Source: Spirochaetes bacterium GWF1_49_6 (GTDB lineage: Bacteria > Spirochaetota > Brevinematia > Brevinematales > GWF1-51-8). Taken from it: a stretch of DNA of 8,808 bases. Position numbers and translations under genes: made by a program. Positions 1 to 6,029 of the stretch are shown one piece after another (position 1 is the first letter of the stretch; each line of letters starts with the position of its first letter). Where the stretch lies: NCBI GenBank assembly GCA_001829395.1, contig MIBD01000171.1, forward strand, positions 5,349 to 14,156. The letters run 5' to 3'. Below the pieces are notes generated by a model. That model was not told where the DNA came from, did no database searches, and was given only the letters and a program-made list of their open reading frames with translations.

Positions 1-440
1 CGTTCATGTTCCAGACTCAGCTCGAGGGAAGGATACCGCTGGGGAATCTTTTCCTGCGTTATTATGTCGGCGGTATCGTCAACTGGAATATCAACCTCGA
101 ACCTCTCAAGGGCAATATCGATAAAGACCTCGCCTCGGCCAGCGGGTACGATTCCGCTTATTCGCAGATGAGTTTCGAAAATAACCTCGGTTTGGGATAT
201 ACGTTCGGCGGCGGCATCGGCTACCGTTGGAGTATAGTCTCGGTCGACCTGTCGGTCTCGTATCTTTATGTCAGCGCGCCGCTTAATCTATCCGGCAGCG
301 TGTACTACGGGAATAATGGAGCGAATGTTACGAACATCGGTTACTCGAACCCAAAAAGCACTCTCGTGCTCAACGGGTTCGCGGTCTCCCTCGGGGTGCA
401 TGTTATCCTCGATTTCGCCAAGGCTAAAGAGTACGAATAA
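1..440 (+). CDS. Partial outer-membrane beta-barrel-like protein (C-terminal part)
   Basis: The reading frame is open from the left edge of the window, so the true start probably lies upstream. An in-frame ATG at 6 has no visible ribosome binding site because the sequence begins there. About 145 residues are visible. They alternate polar and hydrophobic/aromatic residues in short strands separated by glycine- and asparagine-rich turns, for example the strands around 'LGLGYTFGGGIGYRW' and 'VDLSVSYLYVSAPL'. The last strand, 'GFAVSLGVHVILDF', ends in Phe as in many outer-membrane barrels, though seven charged residues follow it. This pattern suggests an outer-membrane barrel of the small OmpW/opacity-like type, but no family-specific motif is seen and the exact family is not identified. 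It ends in TAA and converges on the ABC ATPase gene with only 5 bp between the stops and no terminator hairpin visible. Confidence 0.6.
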   Translation, partial: FMFQTQLEGRIPLGNLFLRYYVGGIVNWNINLEPLKGNIDKDLASASGYDSAYSQMSFENNLGLGYTFGGGIGYRWSIVSVDLSVSYLYVSAPLNLSGSVYYGNNGANVTNIGYSNPKSTLVLNGFAVSLGVHVILDFAKAKEYE

Positions 441-445
441 TCCCG

Positions 446-1066
446 TCAATCATACATTTCCAGAAGTGTTTCGAACCCGTCCGGCGCGTCCGATGGCGAA
501 TGGGTTACCAGTATGACCGCGCGTTCGGCGGAAATTTTCCCGATATATTCGTAGAACCGCACGCGGTTTTTACGGCTCAGGAACGCGTCCGCCTCGTCGA
601 GGAACGAGTACGATACCGGCGCGATCAGCGCGCGCGCGATCCGGCATAACTGCTTCTCCCCGCCCGACAATTCGGCAAAATTCCGTTCCGAAAACCCCGA
701 TAATCCCAAACCCTCCGAAATATCCCGGTAACGGGTTCCGGTATCGGAGGCGGGGCCGAGCGCGTATAACCCCTGTAGTATAAAATCGCGCACCGTCAAT
801 TCGACCTGCGTACCGCCGGTCTGCGGGAGGTACGAGACCTTCCGCGCGATATCGATCCGCTTCATCGAGCGGTTATCCGCGCCGTCGATAACGACCGATC
901 CGTCGAACTTCCGGTGCAGGAAGATGAGCGCGCGGACGAGTGAACTTTTCCCGCACCCATTATCCCCGGATATCAGGAAGTTCCCGCGCGGGGGGATATC
1001 GATTGTCGCGGGAAACGGTATGGAACGGTTGGGGTAGAGCACGGACAGGCCGCGGATTTCGATCAC
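446..1066 (-). CDS. ABC transporter ATP-binding protein (minimal, orphan ATPase)
   Basis: A 206-residue ABC ATPase with all ATP-binding motifs: A-loop Tyr11, Walker A GDNGCGKSS (34-42, Lys40), Q-loop Gln82 in 'YLPQ', signature LSGGEKQ (133-139), Walker B ending in Asp157-Glu158, and switch His189. The stretch after the Q-loop ('ELTVRDFILQGLYALG') resembles importer ATPases of the iron-chelate/zinc/B12 type, but the substrate is unknown. The protein is shorter than those families (usually about 240-260 residues) and is essentially the bare domain. The D-loop is unusual: Ser164 sits where the conserved Asp of 'SALD' is expected. The start is GTG, supported by GGAGAG on the minus strand (1074-1079) seven bases upstream. 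It lies 51 bp after the membrane kinase gene and is probably the last gene of that operon. No permease or binding protein is in the window, so a non-transport role or a partner encoded elsewhere are both possible. Confidence 0.88.
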   Translation of the reverse strand: MIEIRGLSVLYPNRSIPFPATIDIPPRGNFLISGDNGCGKSSLVRALIFLHRKFDGSVVIDGADNRSMKRIDIARKVSYLPQTGGTQVELTVRDFILQGLYALGPASDTGTRYRDISEGLGLSGFSERNFAELSGGEKQLCRIARALIAPVSYSFLDEADAFLSRKNRVRFYEYIGKISAERAVILVTHSPSDAPDGFETLLEMYD

Positions 1067-1117
1067 GTTATTTCTCTCCGCTAAAAATTATCTGCGGGAT
1101 ATTTTTACATATACGGG

Positions 1118-3361
1118 TTATAATGGCAAGGAAATATAGAATGTGGTTCCGACTCCCGGGTTGGACTTGAAGGTAATATTGCCGCCGTGCGCCTCGATGA
1201 TCTTCTTCACGATGGAAAGCCCTAGCCCGGTGCCCTCTTTTTTCCCGAGGGTCACAAACGCTTCGAAAATGCGGCTTTTAATCTCTTCGGGGATACCGGG
1301 GCCGCTATCCTCGATTTTTATCAGCAGGTCGAATATTTTTTTCTGGGTGGATACGACTATCCTTCCGCCGTCGCCCACCGCCTCTATCGCGTTGGTAATA
1401 ATATTACTGAGCGAACGGATCATACGGTTCTTGTCCGCCTTGAGGGTTATCCCGGAATTACAGTCGATGACCAGTTTGATATCGTGTTTCTCGGCTTTCT
1501 GCACGAACATGCGCGACAGGTTCTCGATCAGCGGGTCGATCTCGACCTGCTCGTAATGCAGGATGATACTCCCCTTCGCGAAGTCGAGGATATCGTTCAG
1601 CATATTGGTCAGCCTGTCGATCTCCTGCGCAATCATCAGGAGATATTCGTCTTTTTCCTTCGCGGTGAAGTCCTCGTCGCCGAGCACCTCGATACCGCTG
1701 CGGATGATAGTCAACGGGTTCTTTATATCGTGGATAATCGTGCTCGCGAACTGGCCGAGCGAGGCGAGTTTTTCCGAATGAATCTTTTCGGAATTGATGC
1801 GGATCGAGTAAATTTTCATCGCGATCAGGTTGAGGATCGTGCTCATCGTATCGAGTATGAATCCCCCCTTCTTCGATTCGCACATGATGACTATCCCGTA
1901 CTCGAGCTGGTCGACAAAGTAGACGGGGAACGACATCAGGCAGAAGTCTCCGCTGCATCGGGAGTAGGTTTCCGCCGATGCAAATACCCGTTTCGCGGCA
2001 TTTTCCTCGATACGGAATATCCGTGTATCCGGCTCGGGAAACTTAGGGTGCGAGTAGATAAAATGCATCTTCTCGATTTCCCGCCGTTTCTGGTGGAATA
2101 CCGAGATATAGTTCAGTCGGAAGAGGTTACGCAGTTCGAGTATCACCCGTTCGATATAACGGGTCTCGTCCACTATTTCCGTCTTCATGGTGAATGAACT
2201 GAAATCGTTAATCAGGGTCAGGACGCGGACTTTATTCAGCAAGTCCTGGGTTTTAGTCTCCACTTCCTTGGTGAGCGCGGAATTATATGAATTGAGCTTG
2301 TCCTTATTGGAAAGGATATCGGTAGCCATCTCGCTGAAACTCTGCTGGAGCAGGGATATTTCGTCGGAAACCATATCGGGCGAGGGTATCGCATGGACGC
2401 CGCTCTGGAAGTCCTTTACCATCGATTTCAGCACTAAGAGCGGGATGGTGATCTTCCGCGCGAATACGATGGCGATCACCGACGCGAGAAGGACGACGAT
2501 AAAGAAAATGATAAAGCTGACCTGCTGGAAAAGATTCAGCACCGCGTTGACCGACTCGAAGCCGTAGAGTATCCCCAGGTGAATTGTTCCCTTGGACGGC
2601 AGATTATAGAGGGCGATCTTGAATACGTAATACTTGCCCTCGGACTTCAGGTCTATCAGTTGAGGGACGCCCGGTTTGACGGTTTCGGTGTCTTTTATGA
2701 TTGCGGCGGTATCCGTCATATTTTTCGAGACGGGGCGGCTGAACAGGACTCCCTGCGAGGTCTCGATAAATACCACCAGGTCGGGGTTCCCCTGATCGAG
2801 CGATTTGAGGTACTTCTCGTCCAGAACCGCGCTGACGATGGATAACCCGATCTTCTTTTTCAGCACGTTGTCGTAGATAGTGGAGCAGTTCCGCATCACT
2901 ACCATATTCGATACGATATCGGGGAATGTCAGCGAATGCTCCGGCGTATAGTACGGGTTCGCGAGGAACTCCCACATATATTGACGCATCGGGTCTGACG
3001 AAAAATAGGGGGCGTTCTCAGGATGGATATTATATCGCAGGACATTATTCGTAAAATAGGTAAATTCGACCATATCGATGGTAAATGAGTTCAGGCTGAA
3101 TCCCTTGGGCATGATATTTGTTTTCCCTTGCTTGAGGGGTGCAATCAGGATATTTTTACTAAAGACGGATGAGATCACCCGGTACTTCTCCATATCCGAA
3201 TCGATGAGAAACCGGATGCGCGTGAGGGTAGCGTCGAGACGCCCGACGACTCCCTGACGGGAGCTGTTGATTATCGCCAACGACAGTATCACAAATGCCA
3301 GCATGACAGGTATAACGCCCACGATTAAGTGAGAAACAATCATCTTCTGCTGTATCTTCAA
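1118..3361 (-). CDS. Membrane sensor histidine kinase (dCache-like, HAMP, GAF, HisKA, HATPase)
   Basis: A 747-residue inner-membrane sensor kinase. Domain order: TM helix about 8-31; extracytoplasmic region about 32-280; TM helix about 281-301; HAMP about 301-353; coiled coil about 350-380; GAF-like domain about 390-520; HisKA about 530-598; HATPase about 605-747. The outer region fits a dCache sensor: 'DPMRQYMWEFLANPYY' (123-138) matches the ligand-pocket segment of that fold and a second module follows near 193. Catalytic motifs are intact: phospho-acceptor His544 in 'IIHDIKNPL', N-box Asn657, G1 'DSGPGI' (685-690), F-box 'IFEAF' (698-702), G2 'GTGLGLS' (710-716), G3 'GVGTT' (736-740). There is no attached receiver. 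The start is TTG, chosen because AGGAG (3370-3374, minus strand) lies eight bases upstream and overlaps the preceding stop, suggesting translational coupling; ATG at codon 7 is the alternative. It probably passes phosphate to the receiver encoded two genes upstream. The ligand is unknown. Confidence 0.93.
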   Translation of the reverse strand: MKIQQKMIVSHLIVGVIPVMLAFVILSLAIINSSRQGVVGRLDATLTRIRFLIDSDMEKYRVISSVFSKNILIAPLKQGKTNIMPKGFSLNSFTIDMVEFTYFTNNVLRYNIHPENAPYFSSDPMRQYMWEFLANPYYTPEHSLTFPDIVSNMVVMRNCSTIYDNVLKKKIGLSIVSAVLDEKYLKSLDQGNPDLVVFIETSQGVLFSRPVSKNMTDTAAIIKDTETVKPGVPQLIDLKSEGKYYVFKIALYNLPSKGTIHLGILYGFESVNAVLNLFQQVSFIIFFIVVLLASVIAIVFARKITIPLLVLKSMVKDFQSGVHAIPSPDMVSDEISLLQQSFSEMATDILSNKDKLNSYNSALTKEVETKTQDLLNKVRVLTLINDFSSFTMKTEIVDETRYIERVILELRNLFRLNYISVFHQKRREIEKMHFIYSHPKFPEPDTRIFRIEENAAKRVFASAETYSRCSGDFCLMSFPVYFVDQLEYGIVIMCESKKGGFILDTMSTILNLIAMKIYSIRINSEKIHSEKLASLGQFASTIIHDIKNPLTIIRSGIEVLGDEDFTAKEKDEYLLMIAQEIDRLTNMLNDILDFAKGSIILHYEQVEIDPLIENLSRMFVQKAEKHDIKLVIDCNSGITLKADKNRMIRSLSNIITNAIEAVGDGGRIVVSTQKKIFDLLIKIEDSGPGIPEEIKSRIFEAFVTLGKKEGTGLGLSIVKKIIEAHGGNITFKSNPGVGTTFYISLPL

Positions 3362-3369
3362 CTATACGG

Positions 3370-3374
3370 CTCCT
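3370..3374 (-). promoter_or_regulatory. Ribosome binding site overlapping the upstream stop codon; supports a TTG start
   Basis: AGGAG on the minus strand, eight bases before the TTG that starts the membrane kinase. It overlaps the TAG stop (3373-3375) of the short kinase, so ribosomes ending one gene are placed to begin the next. This decides the TTG start over the ATG six codons later. Confidence 0.65.
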
Positions 3375-4197
3375 AACGGTACAACGGAAATTCGATGGTG
3401 ATGGTCGTCCCTTTCCCGTAATCGCTTTTTATTTCTATCGTACTGTTATAAAAATTCAGGATTTTTTTTACCAGAGTCAGTCCCATCCCCAACCCGGATG
3501 TCTGCGCGGTATCGGCTTCTTCCGCGCGGAAGAATTTTTCGAATACCCTGCTGAGGTTCGATTGACGGATACCTATCCCGTTATCGGCGATAACGCACTC
3601 GCAAAGCTCGATAGTTTTATCCTTCTCCTTCTTCAGTACCATTTTCGCGGACAGGCTGATGACGACCGGCTTCTTATCCTTCCGGTAGAGGTACGCGTTA
3701 CTCAGGAGCTCGAAGAACACGGTCTGAAAAAACCGGTCGTTCCCGAACACGTTCAAATCGGGTTCGATACTCGTGGCGATCGAGACATCGCGCCCAATCT
3801 CATAGAACGTCCTGAACCGGTTGACAGCCTCGATAATGATATTGGATAGATTGATCTTGGTGGAAAACAGCACTTGCGGGTTGATTTCGAGTATGGAGAT
3901 ATTGATGATATTATCGATAAAACGGATCAATTCCTGGCTCTTCCGGTAGATGAGCTTGATGGATTCCTTATCCTCTTTAGTACCGTATTTTTCGAGGCTC
4001 TCGATCAGGAGTTCGGAATACGCGAAGATGCTGGTTAACGGGGTTTTCAGTTCATGGCTGAGGCTGATTTCCAGTTCGCGGCGAATCTTTTTTTCCAGTA
4101 CCGTATCGTGCTTGTCCATAAATTTATGAAAGACCCATCTGAACGGTGCGGATAATGTTCGGCCGATTGCTTTAAAGAAACGGGATACTTTAGTCAT
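3373..4197 (-). CDS. Short cytoplasmic histidine kinase (HisKA + HATPase, no sensor domain)
   Basis: A 274-residue histidine kinase consisting of little more than the catalytic core. Motifs: HisKA with His48 in 'SLSHELKTPL', N-box Asn167 in 'ELLSNA', G1 'DNGIGI' (205-210), F-box 'VFEKFF' (218-223), G2 'GLGMGL' (235-240), G3 'GKGTT' (261-265), so it should autophosphorylate. No membrane-spanning helix is seen. The first 30 residues are rich in basic and aromatic residues ('SRFFKAIGRTLSAPFRWVF') and could form an amphipathic helix that lies on the membrane or binds a partner. There is no PAS, GAF or HAMP input domain. The ATG start overlaps the end of the receiver gene by 8 nt (ATGACTAA), a strong sign of coupled translation and a matched kinase-receiver pair. 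A weak GGAAAG precedes the start. The input signal may come through a partner protein, possibly the larger kinase encoded just downstream. Confidence 0.93.
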   Translation of the reverse strand: MTKVSRFFKAIGRTLSAPFRWVFHKFMDKHDTVLEKKIRRELEISLSHELKTPLTSIFAYSELLIESLEKYGTKEDKESIKLIYRKSQELIRFIDNIINISILEINPQVLFSTKINLSNIIIEAVNRFRTFYEIGRDVSIATSIEPDLNVFGNDRFFQTVFFELLSNAYLYRKDKKPVVISLSAKMVLKKEKDKTIELCECVIADNGIGIRQSNLSRVFEKFFRAEEADTAQTSGLGMGLTLVKKILNFYNSTIEIKSDYGKGTTITIEFPLYR

Positions 4198-4564
4198 CGT
4201 TCTTTCCGAGCATGTCTTCTATAAATGTGACAATATCTTTCGGTGAGAAGGGTTTAGCGATAAATCCGTCCGCGTGAAGCTCCTGCGCCTTTTTCCGCGC
4301 GAAATCCATATCCTTCGCGGTCAGAAATACGACCTTGATATCCTTGAATTCGGCATCGGCCTTGAGCTCTTCGCATATCTCGAAACCCGTGATTTTAGGC
4401 ATCATAATATCCAGCAGGATGAGGTCGGGTTTGAACCGGCGGACGGTTTCTATCGCCAGCATCGAATCGGAGACAGTTTCCACGTCGTATCCGCTGCGGG
4501 ACAGTTTGGTCTTAATAATGCTCAGGATTTCCTCATGGTCGTCTATAGCTAAGATTTTTTTCAT
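4190..4564 (-). CDS. Single-domain response regulator (CheY-like receiver)
   Basis: A 124-residue receiver domain with nothing attached. The phosphorylation site is complete: acidic pair Asp8-Asp9, phospho-acceptor Asp52 in 'LILLDIMMP', switch Thr82 in 'FLTAKD', and Lys104 in 'IAKPF'. With no DNA-binding or enzymatic output domain, it must act by protein contact, either as a CheY/DivK-type signal or as the shuttle of a phosphorelay. The ATG start is well supported by GGAGG on the minus strand (4570-4574) five bases upstream. It is the first gene of the minus-strand unit and overlaps the short kinase gene by 8 nt, so that kinase is its most likely donor. The dCache/GAF kinase encoded further along is a second candidate donor. 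The final target cannot be told from the window. Confidence 0.95.
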   Translation of the reverse strand: MKKILAIDDHEEILSIIKTKLSRSGYDVETVSDSMLAIETVRRFKPDLILLDIMMPKITGFEICEELKADAEFKDIKVVFLTAKDMDFARKKAQELHADGFIAKPFSPKDIVTFIEDMLGKNDD

Positions 4565-4569
4565 TATTG

Positions 4570-4574
4570 CCTCC
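4570..4574 (-). promoter_or_regulatory. Ribosome binding site of the receiver gene
   Basis: GGAGG on the minus strand, five bases before the ATG at 4564. It is the strongest ribosome binding site of the minus-strand unit and fixes the start of the receiver. Confidence 0.8.
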
Positions 4575-4585
4575 AGTATTCCAAT

Positions 4586-4613
4586 ATTCTAAATAAAAAT
4601 CAGGAAAATACAA
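4586..4613 (-). promoter_or_regulatory. Candidate sigma70-type promoter for the two-component/ABC unit
   Basis: Read on the minus strand: -35 TTGTAT (4608-4613), 16-bp spacer, -10 TAGAAT (4586-4591, five of six consensus bases). Transcription would begin near 4579, leaving a short leader that just contains the GGAGG site. The -35 matches consensus at only three positions, so activator help or another promoter is possible. The region is AT-rich and gives many chance matches. Confidence 0.3.
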
Positions 4614-4623
4614 TATAATTTTC

Positions 4624-4635
4624 GGAATATATTCC
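4624..4635. promoter_or_regulatory. Perfect 12-bp palindrome, possible operator
   Basis: GGAATATATTCC reads the same on both strands. It lies in the divergent intergenic region, about ten bases upstream of the candidate -35 for the minus-strand unit, a usual place for an activator or repressor dimer. No factor can be named from sequence, and a chance palindrome in AT-rich DNA cannot be excluded. Confidence 0.35.
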
Positions 4636-4751
4636 TCCATTACTTGATTTTAACGGGTGATAAAGTTATATTATTATGGTTACTTCTAAAACTTTGCTAT
4701 AGAAGCAGCTGTTGGGCGGGTTTTAGTGATAAATTCTTAGTATATAAGAAT

Positions 4752-4779
4752 AATCGGGGGCTTTAGAATTGCCCTGATT
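4752..4779. repeat. Imperfect inverted repeat around the -35 of the lipoprotein promoter
   Basis: The left arm AATC-g-GGGGC (4752-4761) pairs with the right arm GCCCT-GATT (4771-4779), with one bulged G and one G-T pair, around a 9-base loop TTTAGAATT (4762-4770). The loop contains the proposed -35 hexamer. As DNA it could be an operator; as RNA, from a promoter further upstream, it would be a modest hairpin followed by only a short T run, so a terminator is less likely. Confidence 0.35.
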
Positions 4780-4790
4780 TTGCAGATAAT
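4762..4790 (+). promoter_or_regulatory. Candidate sigma70-type promoter for the LVIVD lipoprotein gene
   Basis: -35 TTTAGA (4762-4767), 17-bp spacer, -10 GATAAT (4785-4790, five of six consensus bases). The start of transcription would be near 4797, giving a leader of about 20 bases that contains the GGGGAG ribosome binding site. The spacing is ideal, but the -35 matches at only four positions. Confidence 0.4.
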
Positions 4791-4815
4791 ATATAAAAGC
4801 AGCGGGGAGCATTTC

Positions 4816-5856
4816 ATGGAAGGCAGAAAGTTTGTAATAATCGCGTCCATATCGGTTCTTTTATCGGGGGTTACCGCATGTACGTTACCCGAGGATTCAT
4901 CGGCAGGGAACGCAAATATATCGCTCGTGGCTACTGTCACGACGACCGAGGTAATCAAAACGGTGTATGTCAGCGGGGATTACCTGTTCGCTGCCGCCGG
5001 ATACAACGGATTACTGGTTTATCATATAGTGACTCCCAGCAATCTGGTAAAGGTTGACACCTATGCCGATTTCTTACCGGTGAACGATGTCATCGTGAAG
5101 AGTTTTACCGACGGTTCTAACTACGCGTTTATACCACTCGGTATGGTGAACGACCTTGGCGGTATGCTGATACTGAATGTCACCTCGCCGTCGAATGTTT
5201 ATCTTCCCGCGGGGCACGATACCAACGATTTTGTGGGATATAACAGCGAGGCGATTACCGTAAACGACGACCTATCGAAGGCGTATGTCGCCGATGTCGC
5301 TAAAGGGATAGTGACCTATGCATTAGCCCCGGGAACGACCGGATATACAGTGGCGGCTCCGGTAGTGAAGGCCTTGAACGGTAAGCCCGAAAATCTTTGT
5401 ATTGCCAACGGATACGCCTATGTCGCCGCGAAAGAGGGCGGCGTGTTTATCGTCAATCTGACCACAGGCGTGATTGCCGCGAACATCTTTTCATCGCTGA
5501 GCTATGCCAACGCGGTATCGGTTTCGGGGAATACCCTCGTGATCGCTGACCAATTTTACGGCGCGGTGGTGTACGATATCAGCGATCCCACTAAACCGAA
5601 GTTAAAGGCCTCATACGATACTTCCGGTGAAGCGCGCGATATTATCGTCAACGGAAGCGATATATTTATGGCTGACGGTTCGGTCGGTATGCTCTGGCTG
5701 AATATCGCATCGTCCAGCTCCGTCGTGCTGAAGGGGCGGTATATCGAATCCACCGGGATAGCGTCTAAGCTCTTTTATTCCACCGACACGACGCCGTATA
5801 TCTATGCGGCATATGGGCCGGCTGGAATCAAGATATTTAAAATTTCGGGGAATTAG
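4816..5856 (+). CDS. LVIVD-repeat beta-propeller lipoprotein
   Basis: A 346-residue exported lipoprotein. It has a basic N-terminus, a hydrophobic stretch 6-19 and lipobox V-T-A-C with Cys22 as the lipidated residue. Thr rather than Asp follows the Cys, which under the E. coli rule favours the outer membrane. The rest is built of about seven related units of 28-37 residues (near 46-79, 87-123, 143-170, 189-216, 231-264, 272-300, 312-343) of the form 'V.VsGn.lyvAd...Gl.vydIs.p..p', clearest at 'AVSVSGNTLVIADQFYGAVV'. This is the LVIVD pattern, and seven units suggest a seven-bladed propeller. No enzymatic residues are recognised; a binding or scaffold role at the cell surface or in the periplasm is inferred. 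The ATG at 4816 is preferred over an in-frame TTG at 4780 because GGGGAG (4804-4809) lies six bases before it and the signal peptide then starts correctly. It is transcribed divergently from the kinase unit. Confidence 0.85.
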   Translation: MEGRKFVIIASISVLLSGVTACTLPEDSSAGNANISLVATVTTTEVIKTVYVSGDYLFAAAGYNGLLVYHIVTPSNLVKVDTYADFLPVNDVIVKSFTDGSNYAFIPLGMVNDLGGMLILNVTSPSNVYLPAGHDTNDFVGYNSEAITVNDDLSKAYVADVAKGIVTYALAPGTTGYTVAAPVVKALNGKPENLCIANGYAYVAAKEGGVFIVNLTTGVIAANIFSSLSYANAVSVSGNTLVIADQFYGAVVYDISDPTKPKLKASYDTSGEARDIIVNGSDIFMADGSVGMLWLNIASSSSVVLKGRYIESTGIASKLFYSTDTTPYIYAAYGPAGIKIFKISGN

Positions 5857-5966
5857 ACCATAACCTTTTTATTCGAAATACCGGCTGAATTGCATTAAAA
5901 CTTCGATCTTCAGGGATGGCATACTCTCCTTGTTTTTATCGGGCTTTTTTACGCCCCTAAAACGCA
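5857..5966. other. Intergenic stretch without a recognised gene
   Basis: Between the lipoprotein stop and the next promoter I see no coding frame with a ribosome binding site. The only structure is a weak GGGC (5941-5944)/GCCC (5953-5956) pairing around a T-rich loop. It lacks the T run after the stem that a factor-independent terminator needs. Confidence 0.4.
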
Positions 5967-5995
5967 TTGAAAAACGGCTGATTTTATGTTACAAT
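5967..5995 (+). promoter_or_regulatory. Strong extended -10 sigma70-type promoter for the LolA-like gene
   Basis: -35 TTGAAA (5967-5972, five of six), 17-bp spacer, -10 TACAAT (5990-5995, five of six), with TG at 5987-5988 giving the extended -10 form TGnTACAAT. The predicted start near 6002 leaves a leader of about 28 bases, ending with AGGAG before the ATG. Confidence 0.75.
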
Positions 5996-6016
5996 AATAC
6001 TGATTGATTATGCAAA

Positions 6017-6021
6017 AGGAG
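6017..6021 (+). promoter_or_regulatory. Ribosome binding site of the LolA-like gene
   Basis: AGGAG, eight bases before the ATG at 6030. It fixes the start, which also begins a normal signal peptide. Confidence 0.8.
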
Positions 6022-6029
6022 AGAAAACA

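Noticed and set aside
441..445. Shared bidirectional terminator between the convergent genes ending at 440 and 446
   Set aside because: Only five bases separate the stops and no GC-rich hairpin with flanking A/T runs is seen around them.
1484..2197. A 237-codon open frame on the plus strand opposite the membrane kinase
   Set aside because: It is the antisense shadow of the GAF/HisKA coding sequence; the translation is rich in Asp/Val/Arg without any domain pattern, and the kinase motifs on the other strand are complete.
4686..4726. CTAAAAC (4686-4692) and GTTTTAG (4720-4726) inverted repeat
   Set aside because: The arms are seven AT-rich bases with a 27-base gap and no further pairing; this is within chance for AT-rich intergenic DNA.
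4780..4815. TTG at 4780 as the start of the lipoprotein gene
   Set aside because: It would add twelve polar residues before the signal peptide, has no ribosome binding site, and lies within the proposed promoter; ATG 4816 has GGGGAG at good distance.
5941..5956. GGGC/GCCC pairing as a terminator after the lipoprotein gene
   Set aside because: The stem is only four pairs, the T run is in the loop rather than after the stem, and it lies more than 80 bases beyond the stop.
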